Shown: positions 35,478-44,617, counted from the stretch's first letter. The stretch: DNA of 64,000 nucleotides from Geomobilimonas luticola (GCF_018476905.1 NZ_JAHCVK010000002.1:310001-374000); one strand, 5' to 3'. The notes: a model not told the origin generated them from the letters alone. A program made the numbers and translations.

Positions 35478-37883
35478 ATGATAGTTACCTATAACTGGCT
35501 CAAGGAATTCGTTGACCTGGATCTCCCCCCCTCCCAGCTGGCGGACCTTCTGACGATGCTCGGTCTCGAAGTGGAAGCTGTGACCCCTTGCGGCGAGGGG
35601 ATGGATGACGTGGTGGTCGCCGTGGTCGAAGAGCGTGCCCAGCATCCCAATGCTGACAAGCTTTCCCTCTGCCGTGTCAACAACGGCAGGGAGGTCCTGG
35701 GCATCGTCTGCGGCGCCCAGAACTTCAAGGCCGGCGACAAGGTTGCCCTGGCCCAGATCGGGGCCACCCTTCCCGGCGACTTCAAGATCAAGCGCTCCAA
35801 GATTCGGGGTGAAGAGTCCTGCGGCATGCTCTGCTCTGAAAAGGAACTGGGACTGGCCGACGAATCGGCAGGGATCATGATCCTCCCGCCCGACCTTCCC
35901 CTCGGCATTCCCGTCTTTACCGCCCTCGGGCTCAAGGATACCATCTTCGAGATCGGGCTGACCCCCAACCGGGCGGACTGCCTGAGCGTCATCGGCATAG
36001 CCCGGGAGATCGCCGCCAAGCTCGGCAAAAAGATCCGGCACCCCGCCTTCACCCTCGTGGACAACGGTGCTCCCATCGCCGACAGGGCCAGCGTGGTCAT
36101 CGAGGACCCGCAGCTCTGCCCGCGGTACACGGCACGCTACATCGAAGGATGCCGGATCGCGCCCTCGCCCCGCTGGCTCGCCAATCGACTCAATGCCGTG
36201 GGGATGCGTTCCATCAACAACGTGGTGGACGTGACCAACTACGTGCTTCTCGAGTATGGCCACCCCCTTCACGCCTTCGATTTCGAATTGCTTGCGGGAG
36301 GCAGGATCATTGTGAGACGGGCAGGGGAGGGGGAGAAATTCACCACCCTTGACGGCCAGGAGCGGACGCTCACCTCCAGCGACCTCACCATCCGCGACGC
36401 CTCGCGGGGGGTCGCCCTCGCCGGCATAATGGGGGGGGAGAATTCCGAAATAAAGGACACTACCACTAATATCCTGCTGGAGAGTGCCTACTTCAACCCC
36501 ACCGCCATCAGGCTGACCAGCAAGCGGCTCGGTCTCCATACCGAGTCGTCCCACCGGTTCGAACGTGGTGCGGATATCGCTATCCTAACCCGCGCCCTGG
36601 ACCGGGCGGCGGCGCTCATTGCCGAGCTGGCCGGGGGGACAATTGCCCGTGGCCTCATCGATGTCCATCCCGAGCCTGTGCCCCAACGGACCATCGCGGT
36701 CCGGCTCGACCGGGTAAACCGGATGCTTGGCATTGCCCTTACGACGGATGACGTAGCCGCCATCTTCCGTAACTTGGAGTTCGATGTCGTGCTGAGCGGG
36801 CCCGATGTCATGGCGGTTACCGTCCCTTCATTCCGGGTCGACCTGGAGCGGGAAATTGATCTCGTCGAGGAGGTCGCCAGGCTCTACGGTTTCGAGAACA
36901 TCCCGGTTACCATGCCCACAGCGAGGGTCTTCTCTGATCGACCTCCCCGTGCCCAGCGTCTCGAGAAGGAGGTGCGTTCACTCCTGGTGGCACAGGGGTT
37001 CAACGAGGTAATCAACTTCAGCTTCATAGCCCCCGATGTCTACGACAGGCTGCTCTTCCCCCCGGACGACCCGCGACGGGACGCGGTGAAACTCCGCAAC
37101 CCCCTGGTGGCAGAGCAGTCGGTCATGCGTACCATCTTGCTGCCGAGTCTCCTGGAGACCACGGCCGCCAATATCAGTCACCGCGAACTCAACCTGCGCC
37201 TGTTCGAGATGCGCCGTGTCTATCATCCCCGTCCCGGCCAGGAGCTTCCCGCCGAACCCCTCCATGTTGCCGCCATCATGACCGGCAGGCGGGAACCCGA
37301 GGGATGGTGCCAGGGGAACGAACCGGTGGATTTCTTCGATGTGAAGGGGATTGCGGAAGCCCTCCTTGCTCCCCTGCGTATCCCGTCGGTGGAGTACGGG
37401 ACGGAAACGCCGGAACCGTTCTATCATCCGGGAAAATGCTGCACGGTACTGGTAGCGGGAAGAGCTGTCGGCTCTCTTGGTGAGATCCACCCGGACGTGC
37501 AGGAAAACTTCGGTCTTTCCCAGCCGGTCTATTATCTGGAGCTTGATTTCAACCGGCTGATTGCCCATGACAGCCAGCAGGCGTCGATCCATGCCCCCTC
37601 CCGGTACCCGGATGTGGCCCGTGACATTGCCATGCTGCTGGACGACGGGATACCGGCAGCACGGGTGCTGGACTGTGTCCGGGGCCTGCGGCTCAAGGAG
37701 ATCGAATCTGTTGCCATCTTCGATCTCTACAAGGGGGAGCATATCCCCGCCGGGCAGAAGAGTCTTGCCATCCGCGTCCGCTATCGATCGCCGGAGCGGA
37801 CTCTCACCGATGACGAGGTGACCCGCATGCACCAGCGCGTCATAGACGCATTGGTCGGCAAATTAAATATTACGGTGCGGTAA
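35478..37883 (+). CDS. pheT: Phenylalanyl-tRNA synthetase beta subunit
   Basis: The 801-residue protein begins with the usual YNWLKEFVDLDL, has an OB-fold EMAP-like tRNA-binding domain (about 40-150), B3/B4 editing domain (about 210-385; GHPLHAFDFELL, HTESSHRFERGAD), B5 domain, the catalytic-like core and a C-terminal FDX-ACB anticodon-binding domain (about 707-800). Length is normal. No terminator is visible directly after it; a promoter for ihfA begins eight bases after the stop. Confidence 0.97.
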   Translation: MIVTYNWLKEFVDLDLPPSQLADLLTMLGLEVEAVTPCGEGMDDVVVAVVEERAQHPNADKLSLCRVNNGREVLGIVCGAQNFKAGDKVALAQIGATLPGDFKIKRSKIRGEESCGMLCSEKELGLADESAGIMILPPDLPLGIPVFTALGLKDTIFEIGLTPNRADCLSVIGIAREIAAKLGKKIRHPAFTLVDNGAPIADRASVVIEDPQLCPRYTARYIEGCRIAPSPRWLANRLNAVGMRSINNVVDVTNYVLLEYGHPLHAFDFELLAGGRIIVRRAGEGEKFTTLDGQERTLTSSDLTIRDASRGVALAGIMGGENSEIKDTTTNILLESAYFNPTAIRLTSKRLGLHTESSHRFERGADIAILTRALDRAAALIAELAGGTIARGLIDVHPEPVPQRTIAVRLDRVNRMLGIALTTDDVAAIFRNLEFDVVLSGPDVMAVTVPSFRVDLEREIDLVEEVARLYGFENIPVTMPTARVFSDRPPRAQRLEKEVRSLLVAQGFNEVINFSFIAPDVYDRLLFPPDDPRRDAVKLRNPLVAEQSVMRTILLPSLLETTAANISHRELNLRLFEMRRVYHPRPGQELPAEPLHVAAIMTGRREPEGWCQGNEPVDFFDVKGIAEALLAPLRIPSVEYGTETPEPFYHPGKCCTVLVAGRAVGSLGEIHPDVQENFGLSQPVYYLELDFNRLIAHDSQQASIHAPSRYPDVARDIAMLLDDGIPAARVLDCVRGLRLKEIESVAIFDLYKGEHIPAGQKSLAIRVRYRSPERTLTDDEVTRMHQRVIDALVGKLNITVR

Positions 37884-37890
37884 AAATGAG

Positions 37891-37919
37891 TTGATTATCT
37901 TCACCCGCTATGGTATAAA
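37891..37919 (+). promoter_or_regulatory. Sigma-70 promoter upstream of ihfA
   Basis: TTGATT and TATAAA are separated by exactly 17 bases in the pheT-ihfA gap, about 57 bases before the ihfA start. This would let ihfA be expressed apart from pheST. Confidence 0.6.
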
Positions 37920-37975
37920 CCAACCTCGTTGTCTGCTGAGCCAGGGCGGTGATTATTCAATGTATTGAGGTAGTT

Positions 37976-38254
37976 ATGACTAAAGCTGATATAGTTGAAA
38001 AGATCTACGAAAAAGTGGGTTTCTCCAAGAAGGAATCGGCCGAACTGGTGGAGCTCGTTTTCGACATTATCAAAGATACCTTGGAAAGCGGTGACAAGAT
38101 AAAAATCGCCGGGTTCGGCAACTTCGTCGTCAAGGAGAAGGCCGACCGTCGCGGCAGAAACCCCCAGACCGGTGACGAAATCATTATCGCTGCCCGCAGG
38201 ATACTCACCTTCAAGCCAAGCCAGGTCCTCAAGGCCTCCATCAACGACAAGTAG
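37976..38254 (+). CDS. ihfA: Integration host factor alpha subunit (HU/IHF family)
   Basis: The 92-residue DNA-bending protein starts MTKADIVEKIYEKVGFSKKE and has the conserved GDKIKIAGFGNF and the beta-arm segment RRGRNPQTGDEI with the intercalating proline. Its position after pheT is the classical place of ihfA. ATG 37976 is chosen because GAGGTAG precedes it; the frame is open nine codons further. IHF often assists sigma-54 promoters such as those of the pilins. Confidence 0.9.
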   Translation: MTKADIVEKIYEKVGFSKKESAELVELVFDIIKDTLESGDKIKIAGFGNFVVKEKADRRGRNPQTGDEIIIAARRILTFKPSQVLKASINDK

Positions 38255-38274
38255 CGTTCGGCGGAGGGGGATGG

Positions 38275-38625
38275 ATGCCAGCCGTCAGCCCCGATAAACT
38301 GTATTACCGGATTGGCGAAGTGGCGGCCATTACCTCCCTCAGGCCGTCGGTGCTCCGTTTCTGGGAATCCGAGTTCGGGATGTTGCAGCCGCGCAAGAGT
38401 CGGAGCGGACAGCGCCTCTACAGCCAGGAAAACCTGGCGCTCATTCAGGATATCAAGCGGCTGCTGTATGTCGAGAAACTGACCATAGAAGGGGCGCGGA
38501 AGAGGCTGGCACTCCCTGTCACGGCAGTGCAGGGGAAGGATCTGGCTGGTCCGGCCGACGACAGTTCACGGGAGCTGCTCAGGAAGATAAAAGCGGAACT
38601 CGAGCAATTAAGAAAAATTCTGTAA
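38275..38625 (+). CDS. MerR-family transcriptional regulator
   Basis: The 116-residue protein has the N-terminal MerR winged helix-turn-helix ([24 protein letters not shown], then [22 protein letters not shown]) and a short helical tail (about 78-116) with no metal-binding cysteines. It follows ihfA by 20 bases with a GGAGGGGG ribosome site. Small MerR proteins after ihfA are common in this phylum and in many Proteobacteria; the effector is unknown. Confidence 0.88.
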   Translation: MPAVSPDKLYYRIGEVAAITSLRPSVLRFWESEFGMLQPRKSRSGQRLYSQENLALIQDIKRLLYVEKLTIEGARKRLALPVTAVQGKDLAGPADDSSRELLRKIKAELEQLRKIL

Positions 38626-38644
38626 ATTCTGAACAGATACATAT

Positions 38645-38723
<79 letters not shown>

Positions 38724-38854
38724 TTTTACAAGGGTTTGCAGAGAGATTTGCAGGCCCTTTGTTTTTGCAGGCCTGACTCGCGGAGGACGCGGATGGCGTG
38801 TTCCTCTGTGTTTTCTTCGGCCTGCGTTTTCGGCTTACCTGCAACGAGGCTTCC

Positions 38855-39601
38855 ATGGACATTCTGGTCACGAACGACGACGGCATCAATGCGCCGGGGA
38901 TCGTCGCCCTGGCGGACGCACTGGCAGAGGTCGGGCGGGTAGGGGTGGTCGCGCCGGATCGGGAGCGGAGTGCGGTCGGTCACGCCTTGACGCTGCATCA
39001 TCCCCTGCGGGCCACCGCTCTCGGCAATGACCGTTTTGCCATCGACGGCACCCCCACAGACTGCGTGAACCTCGGCATTCACTCTCTTCTCCCGTTCAAG
39101 CCAGACATCGTCGTTTCGGGCATCAACCGGGGCGCAAACCTGGGGGAGGACATCACCTACTCGGGGACGGTTTCCGCCGCCCTGGAAGCGACCCTCATGG
39201 GAATACCCGCATTCGCCGTCTCCCTCGCCACCGAGGGAGACGGCGTCAATTATGCCGCCGCGGGCGCCTTCGCCGCCCGGCTTGCCCGCCACATCCACCG
39301 GCACGGCTTGCCTGCTGATACTTTCCTCAACGTCAACGTCCCCGATCTCCCCCCGGACCAGCTGAACCCTCCCCTCGTGACCAGCCAGGGGAAGCGGCGC
39401 TACGAGGGGATGATCATCGACAAGGTCGACCCGCGGGGGCGCAATTACTACTGGATCGGCACCGTTGAGCTCAATTTTCTCGACATTCCGGGGAGCGATT
39501 ACGCTGCCATCTCCCGCCGTCACATATCCGTCACTCCGCTGCACCTTGACCAGACCAACTACGCATCATTCGCCGCAATCGAGGCGTGGGATCTTGGGTG
39601 A
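38855..39601 (+). CDS. surE: 5'/3'-nucleotidase SurE
   Basis: The 248-residue protein starts MDILVTNDDGINAPGI, where NDDG holds the metal-binding aspartates, followed by VVAPDRERSAVGHALT and VSGINRGANLGEDITYSGTVSAA. SurE is a survival protein that removes phosphate from nucleoside monophosphates. ATG 38855 is chosen because it begins exactly at the conserved strand and CGAGG precedes it; the frame continues upstream without homology. It stands with pcm and rpoS, the well-known stationary-phase grouping. Confidence 0.95.
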   Translation: MDILVTNDDGINAPGIVALADALAEVGRVGVVAPDRERSAVGHALTLHHPLRATALGNDRFAIDGTPTDCVNLGIHSLLPFKPDIVVSGINRGANLGEDITYSGTVSAALEATLMGIPAFAVSLATEGDGVNYAAAGAFAARLARHIHRHGLPADTFLNVNVPDLPPDQLNPPLVTSQGKRRYEGMIIDKVDPRGRNYYWIGTVELNFLDIPGSDYAAISRRHISVTPLHLDQTNYASFAAIEAWDLG

Positions 39602-39739
39602 CGCGGTTTCGGCCTGACAGGAAACCCGTCAAAGCCGGTTCGGGGCCGGTGTTTCACCGGTAGCTTTTCACCATTCACCGTCCGGCTGGACTTTTTCCAC
39701 TCCATTTGATATAGTCCCGCCGCGGGGGAGAACGACACG

Positions 39740-40393
39740 TTGATCAATTTCGACATAGCCAGAAAACGGATGGTAGAGAGCCAGATCATCGGACGAGGGA
39801 TAACCGACCGGCGGGTCATCGAAGCGATGCTCAAGGTGCCACGTCATCTGTTCGTAGAAGAGGCGATGGCGGCCCAGGCCTACAGTGATTCTCCCCTTCC
39901 CATTGGCGAGAAGCAGACTATCTCCCAGCCCTTCATGGTAGCCTTGATGACCGAACTGCTGCACCTGAAGGGTACGGAGAAGGTGCTGGAGGTCGGTACC
40001 GGCTCCGGCTATCAGGCGGCGATCCTTGCCGAGACGGCAGGACGGGTCTACACCGTGGAGCGTATCCGCCCCCTTGCCCTCCGGGCCCGCAAGGTTCTCG
40101 ACAGCCTCGGTTACCTCACCATCAACCTGAAGATAGACGACGGCAGCGGTGGCTGGGAAGGGGAGGCCCCCTTCGATGCCATCATGGTGACCGCCGGCGC
40201 GCCGGAAGTTCCCCAGTCCCTGGTGGAACAGTTGGCCCCCGGTGGCCGTCTCGTCATTCCGGTCGGCAGCCAGTTCGAGCAGGTGCTCGTTCGCATCACC
40301 CGCAATGCCGACGGGACGATCACCCACGAGGAGTCCGTCGGCTGCCGCTTCGTCAAGCTGGTTGGCAAATGCGGCTGGCTGAGCGAGGAATGA
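39740..40393 (+). CDS. pcm: Protein-L-isoaspartate O-methyltransferase
   Basis: The 217-residue enzyme has [36 protein letters not shown] motif [16 protein letters not shown] and the later [16 protein letters not shown], all typical of PCMT. It repairs isoaspartyl residues in aged proteins. The start appears to be TTG 39740, with GGGGGAG about nine bases before; this keeps the family N terminus ([12 protein letters not shown]), which the next ATG (39770) would remove. Confidence 0.95.
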   Translation: MINFDIARKRMVESQIIGRGITDRRVIEAMLKVPRHLFVEEAMAAQAYSDSPLPIGEKQTISQPFMVALMTELLHLKGTEKVLEVGTGSGYQAAILAETAGRVYTVERIRPLALRARKVLDSLGYLTINLKIDDGSGGWEGEAPFDAIMVTAGAPEVPQSLVEQLAPGGRLVIPVGSQFEQVLVRITRNADGTITHEESVGCRFVKLVGKCGWLSEE

Positions 40394-40508
40394 CGTACCG
40401 CGACAATATCATGAAGTGATCAGTTTCTGTTTTCAATGGGGAACATACTGTCATCGTTGAAAGAACTGCCCGGAGCAGTGGCGCACTGTCCCCGGGTCTG
40501 GGAGCGCA

Positions 40509-41513
40509 ATGAAAAAGAGCGATCTGCTGGAAGATGTGGAACAGGTAACGGATGGGCCGCTGGAACCTGAGGACGACATGCTGGAGGCTGAGCCGGACCC
40601 CCTTGAATTCGCCGAGGCCGAAGCGGAGGCTGAAGCCGAAGAGGAGGAGGCCGCAGAGGAAGAGGTGGTAAAGGTCGTCGAGGAGCACTTCGACGACGCC
40701 ATCAAGCTCTACCTCCGGGAAATCCAGCGCACCCGGCTCCTCACCGCCGACGAGGAAAAGGAGCTTGCAGGACGCATCGCCAAGGGTGAGAAGGCTGCCC
40801 GGGACAAGATGATCGAATCCAACCTGCGGCTCGTGGTGAAGATCGCCAAGCGCTACATCAACCGCGGTCTCCCCTTTCTCGATCTCATCGAAGAGGGGAA
40901 CATGGGACTGATCAAGGCGGTGGAGCGGTTCAAGCTCTCCAAGGAGTGCCGGTTCTCCACCTACGCCACCTGGTGGATCCGCCAGTCCATCGAGCGTGCG
41001 CTGGTCAATCAGTCCCGCACGATCCGCCTGCCGGTGCATGTCTCCGATGACATCAACAAGATGCTGCGCGTTACCAGGGAACTGGTGCAGAGCATGAACC
41101 GGGAGCCCTCCATCAAGGAGGTTTCCACTGCCATGAACGTGAACTCCGCCTATGTGCGCCGGCTCATGGTCCTCCTCAAGAAGACCTACTCCATCGAGCG
41201 CCCCATGGGGGAGAACAACGACTACTTCCTCATTGACACCATCGAAGACACCTCCACCGTGTCGCCGGCAGACCTCCTGGAGGACCTCAACAAGTACGAG
41301 ATGCTCGGCGCCTGGTTCGAAACCCTTTCGGAGAGTGAAAAAAAGATCCTTACCCTCCGGTTCGGCCTGGACGACAAGGAGCCCCAGACCCTCGACACCA
41401 TCGGCCGCAGTTTCGGCGTCACCCGTGAGCGGATCCGCCAGATCGAGGCAAAATCGCTGGAAAAGCTGCGCAAGATCGTCGAATCCCACGAACTGCCGCG
41501 GCGTACGGAATAA
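40509..41513 (+). CDS. rpoS: RNA polymerase sigma factor RpoS
   Basis: This 334-residue group 2 sigma-70 factor has an acidic, Glu/Ala-rich N terminus (about 1-55), region 1.2 ([21 protein letters not shown]), region 2 with [17 protein letters not shown] and [17 protein letters not shown] (-10 recognition), and region 4.2 with [19 protein letters not shown] (-35 recognition). The surE-pcm-rpoS order supports the RpoS name, which in Geobacter relatives governs stationary-phase survival and metal reduction. A GGGAG ribosome site precedes the ATG. Confidence 0.93.
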   Translation: MKKSDLLEDVEQVTDGPLEPEDDMLEAEPDPLEFAEAEAEAEAEEEEAAEEEVVKVVEEHFDDAIKLYLREIQRTRLLTADEEKELAGRIAKGEKAARDKMIESNLRLVVKIAKRYINRGLPFLDLIEEGNMGLIKAVERFKLSKECRFSTYATWWIRQSIERALVNQSRTIRLPVHVSDDINKMLRVTRELVQSMNREPSIKEVSTAMNVNSAYVRRLMVLLKKTYSIERPMGENNDYFLIDTIEDTSTVSPADLLEDLNKYEMLGAWFETLSESEKKILTLRFGLDDKEPQTLDTIGRSFGVTRERIRQIEAKSLEKLRKIVESHELPRRTE

Positions 41514-41536
41514 TCTCTCACAAGGAGCAGGTTTAC

Positions 41537-42052
41537 ATGGACGAACTGAAGAACATCATCCGCGACGTACCCGACTTTCCCAAGAAGGGGATCATTTTCA
41601 AGGACATCACCACGCTGCTGTCCGATGCCAAATCATACCAGCGGATGATCGACTCCATAGCGAATCGTTACGTGGGGCAGCGGATCGACAAGGTGGTGGG
41701 GGTCGAAGCCAGGGGGTTCATCATCGGCGCCGCCCTTGCGTACAAGCTTAACGCGGGAATCGTCCTCGTCCGCAAACCGGGCAAGCTCCCCGCCGAGACG
41801 TTCAAGAAGACCTACGACCTGGAATACGGGACCGACACCCTTGAAATGCATACCGATGCCATCAAAAAAGGAGAGCGTATCCTCATAGCGGACGATCTCC
41901 TCGCCACCGGCGGCACAATGGGGGCGGTGGTGGACATGGTGAACAGCATGGGGGGGGAGATTGTCGAGTGCTGCTTCATGGCCGAACTGGAGTTTCTTGA
42001 CGGCCGGAAAAAACTTCCCGCCGGCAAGGTCTTCTCGCTCCTGATATTCTGA
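41537..42052 (+). CDS. apt: Adenine phosphoribosyltransferase
   Basis: The 171-residue salvage enzyme has [18 protein letters not shown] at the start, [17 protein letters not shown], and the PRPP-binding motif [19 protein letters not shown]. It converts adenine and PRPP to AMP. An AAGGAG ribosome site lies 23 bases after rpoS, so the two are probably co-transcribed. Confidence 0.96.
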   Translation: MDELKNIIRDVPDFPKKGIIFKDITTLLSDAKSYQRMIDSIANRYVGQRIDKVVGVEARGFIIGAALAYKLNAGIVLVRKPGKLPAETFKKTYDLEYGTDTLEMHTDAIKKGERILIADDLLATGGTMGAVVDMVNSMGGEIVECCFMAELEFLDGRKKLPAGKVFSLLIF

Positions 42053-42094
42053 AGGTGGTAACTATCCTGAATCCCTGCACCACGGCTTTTAAGC

Positions 42095-42123
42095 TTGAAA
42101 AGCGGGGGAGGGTGGGGTATAAA
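42095..42123 (+). promoter_or_regulatory. Sigma-70 promoter of tRNA-Arg
   Basis: TTGAAA and TATAAA are spaced by exactly 17 bases, and the tRNA begins 12 bases after the -10 box. The spacer is very G-rich. Confidence 0.7.
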
Positions 42124-42135
42124 CAGAGCACTCAT

Positions 42136-42212
42136 GTCCCCGTAGCTCAGCAGGATAGAGCACTTCCCTCCTAAGGAAGGGGCCGGACGTTCGAATCGTC
42201 TCGGGGACGCCA
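42136..42212 (+). tRNA. tRNA-Arg (anticodon CCT), CCA encoded
   Basis: The cloverleaf has acceptor GTCCCCG/CGGGGAC, D stem GCTC/GAGC, anticodon stem CTTCC/GGAAG with loop CTCCTAA (anticodon at 42170-42172), T loop TTCGAAT, discriminator G and encoded CCA. It reads AGG codons. tRNA-Arg(CCT) genes are frequent integration sites, but no integrase or att duplication follows it here. Confidence 0.94.
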
Positions 42213-42218
42213 TAAAAT

Positions 42219-42256
42219 CAAAGGGTTACGGCTTAGTGCTGTAGCCTTTTCTTTTT
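42219..42256 (+). terminator. Terminator of tRNA-Arg
   Basis: AAAGGGTTACGGC pairs with GCTGTAGCCTTTT (G-T wobbles included) around the loop TTAGT, followed by a T-rich tract. It begins a few bases after the CCA end. Confidence 0.75.
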
Positions 42257-42292
42257 ATGGTGTAGGAGATGGTGCAATATATATCGCCCTAC

Positions 42293-42350
42293 ACAAGAAA
42301 CCGGCTCCCTTTTCGCCAGGGTAAGCCGCCCATTTCTGAGCGGCTTTTGT
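42293..42350. repeat. Intergenic inverted-repeat region resembling the element at 47,627
   Basis: The stretch starts AAGAAACCGGCTCCC, which closely matches the left part of the terminator hairpin at 47627 (AAGAAACCGGCCCCC), but its right arm is altered. A second hairpin, AAGCCGC (42323) with GCGGCTT (42340), ends in TTTT on the plus strand. This may be a degraded copy of a family of terminator-like elements. Confidence 0.4.
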
Positions 42351-42414
42351 GGTGCAGAATCGCATTTCGCCGTTTCCCCTTCAAGGTAGTTCGTTACCTT
42401 AGTTACAGCGTCAG

Positions 42415-42843
42415 CTACAGATGATAATCACCGGCCGCTTCCGGCTGGTACAGGATTTTTTTGACCTTCAGCCGTTTCATCCCCCCCGGTACGGGCCAGG
42501 TGATGGTATCTCCCTCCCGGTAACCGATCATGGCGGTGCCGACGGGCGCCAGGACGGAAATCCTGCCGCTCTCCAGGTTGGCATCCTTGGGAAACACGAG
42601 CGTGTAGACCAGGTCCTCGCCGGTGTCCATGTCCTGAAGGCAGACCCTGGAGTTCATGGTGATGACGTCGGGGGGGATGCCGGCGGGATCGACCACATCG
42701 GCCAGCAGCAGTTCCTCTCCCAGTTCCTCCAGGTTCCTGCTGTCACGCGACTGCGTGGAGCCTGCGTTCTCGATCAGCACATCCAGACGGTGCAGATCGA
42801 ACTCCGTGATGAATATCTGTCTTGTGTTCGTACGTTCCTGCAT
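42415..42843 (-). CDS. rnk: Rnk-like nucleoside diphosphate kinase regulator (GreA/GreB C-domain family)
   Basis: The 142-residue protein has a helical N-terminal segment (FDLHRLDVLIENA) and a C-terminal FKBP-like domain with VVDPAGIPPDVITMNSRV, YTLVFPKDANLESGRISVLAPVGTAMIGYREGD, the pattern of Rnk and of the GreA/GreB C domain. The long Gre coiled coil is missing, as in Rnk, which binds RNA polymerase. The start is the ATG ending at 42843, because GGAGGA lies seven bases upstream; upstream in-frame codons lack a ribosome site. It follows the MreB-like gene by about 60 bases on the same strand. Confidence 0.85.
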   Translation of the reverse strand: MQERTNTRQIFITEFDLHRLDVLIENAGSTQSRDSRNLEELGEELLLADVVDPAGIPPDVITMNSRVCLQDMDTGEDLVYTLVFPKDANLESGRISVLAPVGTAMIGYREGDTITWPVPGGMKRLKVKKILYQPEAAGDYHL

Positions 42844-42902
42844 GATGCGTCCTCCTATAGTATGTAGTTGCAGAACTGTTATCTGCATTGCTGCCGAGAA
42901 AA

Positions 42903-43775
42903 CTATCTCCATTGATTGAGCAGCAGGATAACCGGCACAATGGCGCGCGCACCCTCTACCACCGAGGCGCGAGGATTGCGGGCGATGGTAATGCCGATGC
43001 CGGTCCGCTGTTCCATGTAGTCCCGTACGCCGGGAATCAGCGCGCCACCCCCCGTCAGGCAGATGCCGCTCTCGATAATCTCACAGCCAACCTCATGGGG
43101 CATATCCCGCAAAAAGGCATCGATCGTCCCGGCAATTTCCTCAAGCACCGGCTGCAGGGCGACGGCAGTCATGACGCTCCCCGCATGCTCGACCGAACGG
43201 GTCAGTCCGCAGGTCCGCAGTAGCGTATCCGCCTGCAATTCGCTGACATCCGCACAGCGCGACTCTTGTGCGGCAGTGACGACAGCACGGCGCATCCGGT
43301 CGCAGCCGACCCTGATTGCGCAGGCAGCAGTGATTTTGCTGGAGCGAATAACGGCACAGTCAGTCACTCCTTCACCGATATCAACCACCATCTGCGCATA
43401 GCGGGAAGAAACATCGATCCCCGACCCGATGGCGGCGGCAAGTGGTTCGGGGATGACCGATGTAGCTGCCGCTCCAGCTCTCATGATGGAGTCGACCAGC
43501 AGCTGCCGCTCTTCCTTTCCGGCATCGCTGGGAGCGCAGGCCAATACGCACGGTTTGACGATGCCGAATATCCGCGTTCGGTCCAGGAGAGGCCTCAGTA
43601 TCTCCGATGTCGTCTCGCCGTCGACAACGACCCCGTGGAGAAGCGCCTTTTTCGTCCCTATGCGAGACGGTTTCTCGATTGACGGGGACATCCCCGCGGC
43701 AATGCGTGTCGTTGCGGTGCCGATATCCAGGGCGACATGCTGTCGCCACTGTCCGGAGGGGAAGAGGGACATCAT
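42903..43775 (-). CDS. MreB-like actin homologue
   Basis: The 290-residue protein has the actin-fold nucleotide motifs: phosphate 1 VALDIGTATTRIAAG, phosphate 2 MVVDIGEGVTDCAV, and the adenosine motif CLTGGGALIPGVRDYM. PCVLACAPSDAGKEERQLLVDSIMRAGA and IPEPLAAAIGSGID match the MreB arrangement. It is shorter and more divergent than ordinary MreB (about 340-350 residues) and no mreC or mreD is adjacent, so it is probably an accessory paralogue. The start has GGAGAG close upstream. It probably forms an operon with the rnk gene. Confidence 0.82.
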   Translation of the reverse strand: MMSLFPSGQWRQHVALDIGTATTRIAAGMSPSIEKPSRIGTKKALLHGVVVDGETTSEILRPLLDRTRIFGIVKPCVLACAPSDAGKEERQLLVDSIMRAGAAATSVIPEPLAAAIGSGIDVSSRYAQMVVDIGEGVTDCAVIRSSKITAACAIRVGCDRMRRAVVTAAQESRCADVSELQADTLLRTCGLTRSVEHAGSVMTAVALQPVLEEIAGTIDAFLRDMPHEVGCEIIESGICLTGGGALIPGVRDYMEQRTGIGITIARNPRASVVEGARAIVPVILLLNQWR

Positions 43776-43803
43776 GCTCTCCTTTCACGGTATTTCTGTT
43801 CCC

Positions 43804-43841
43804 ATAAAAAAACCCCACCGGCCTGTGCCGGTGGGGTTTTT
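43804..43841 (-). terminator. Strong terminator ending the small minus-strand unit
   Basis: AACCCCACCGGC pairs perfectly with GCCGGTGGGGTT around CTGT, flanked by an A run on one side and a T run on the other, so it can work in both directions. On the minus strand it lies about 20 bases after the 33-codon ORF and 29 bases before the MreB-like gene, which must then have its own start signals or be reached by read-through. Confidence 0.9.
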
Positions 43842-43860
43842 GTCGAAGCTGTGATTAAGC

Positions 43861-43962
43861 CTAGAAAAACTCCTCCGACACATGCACCCCACGTGCACGG
43901 CTGCGAACCGGCTTGATTTCGATCAGAAAGGTCTGGATGGCAGAAAAAACAGGTGAGGACAT
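43861..43962 (-). CDS. Putative 33-residue small protein (or part of a small RNA)
   Basis: An ATG at 43962 (minus strand) opens a 33-codon frame encoding MSSPVFSAIQTFLIEIKP and ending VHVSEEFF, with a hydrophobic N-terminal half and a basic centre. GGAG lies about 12 bases upstream. The frame sits between a strong sigma-70 promoter (43994-44022) and a strong terminator (43804-43841), which define a transcript of about 180 bases with almost no room for anything else. I do not recognise the peptide. It could be a real small protein or the transcript could be a regulatory RNA. Confidence 0.5.
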   Translation of the reverse strand: MSSPVFSAIQTFLIEIKPVRSRARGVHVSEEFF

Positions 43963-43993
43963 GTGAAAAGAAGCTCCTAGCTTTGATGGGATG

Positions 43994-44022
43994 ATAGTAG
44001 CCCAGAAGCAGAGAGGAGTCAA
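43994..44022 (-). promoter_or_regulatory. Strong sigma-70 promoter of the small minus-strand unit
   Basis: On the minus strand, TTGACT and TACTAT are spaced by exactly 17 bases. Transcription would start near 43987 and reach the terminator about 180 bases later. Confidence 0.75.
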
Positions 44023-44144
44023 CTGCTCCGTTCAGCGGCAGCGGTTGCACGGTTTTTTGGGTGCCGGGCTTGCCATGGCCCGGTGCTATGGTACAAAAGT
44101 ATTAATACTTGTTAACGATATGCGTGAGAACGGGAAGGTGGACC

Positions 44145-44432
44145 ATGGCGGATCACCGGCATCACGGCAGGGTGGATTACGAACATAATTGCCAGTTGCG
44201 CCTGGGGAACTGGTATTACCTGGCCAGGATCAAGAATATCTCCTTCGATGGCGCGCTGGTTCATTTCTACGTCCCCCCCGAGGATCTTCAGGTGGGTGAT
44301 CATTGTGAAGTCAGCATGAGCATGGATGGAGATTATCTTGGAGAATATTCCTGTGAAGTTGTACGGATAGAGGATGAGGCTATTGCCCTCAAGTTCACGG
44401 GCATACACAAGCTCAAAGCTGTCCTGCACTGA
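44145..44432 (+). CDS. Single-domain PilZ protein
   Basis: The 95-residue protein consists of one PilZ domain, with the c-di-GMP-binding RxxxR motif (RHHGR at residues 4-8) and the NISFDGA motif (D/N-x-S-x-x-G). ATG 44145 is chosen because GAAGGTGG lies before it; the frame runs upstream without homology. It is divergent from the small minus-strand unit, and a second PilZ protein lies in the convergent gene downstream. Confidence 0.86.
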   Translation: MADHRHHGRVDYEHNCQLRLGNWYYLARIKNISFDGALVHFYVPPEDLQVGDHCEVSMSMDGDYLGEYSCEVVRIEDEAIALKFTGIHKLKAVLH

Positions 44433-44617
44433 GTGGATAGGCTGCGTATTGTTATACGGCTATACTTACCTGAATACCCGTGTACCTATGTGTTGCTGTG
44501 GTGTGACCCATGGTGAAGTTGTCGTTTAGGGCAGGGGAGGGAACATACCGATTTTTCGTGGGATACGCCGAGGTAGCGCAGGAGCGGATGGCGTCGTGGA
44601 GGAGAGCGAGGTTCGCG

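Noticed and set aside
42323-42350. Terminator of the minus-strand rnk gene
   Set aside because: The hairpin has its T run on the plus strand only; on the minus strand no T tract follows the stem.
42136-42420. Integrated element at tRNA-Arg
   Set aside because: No integrase gene or repeat of the tRNA 3' end is visible downstream in the window.
42421-42867. 148-codon plus-strand frame opposite rnk
   Set aside because: The minus-strand frame has the Rnk/GreA domain and a GGAGGA ribosome site; the plus frame has neither.
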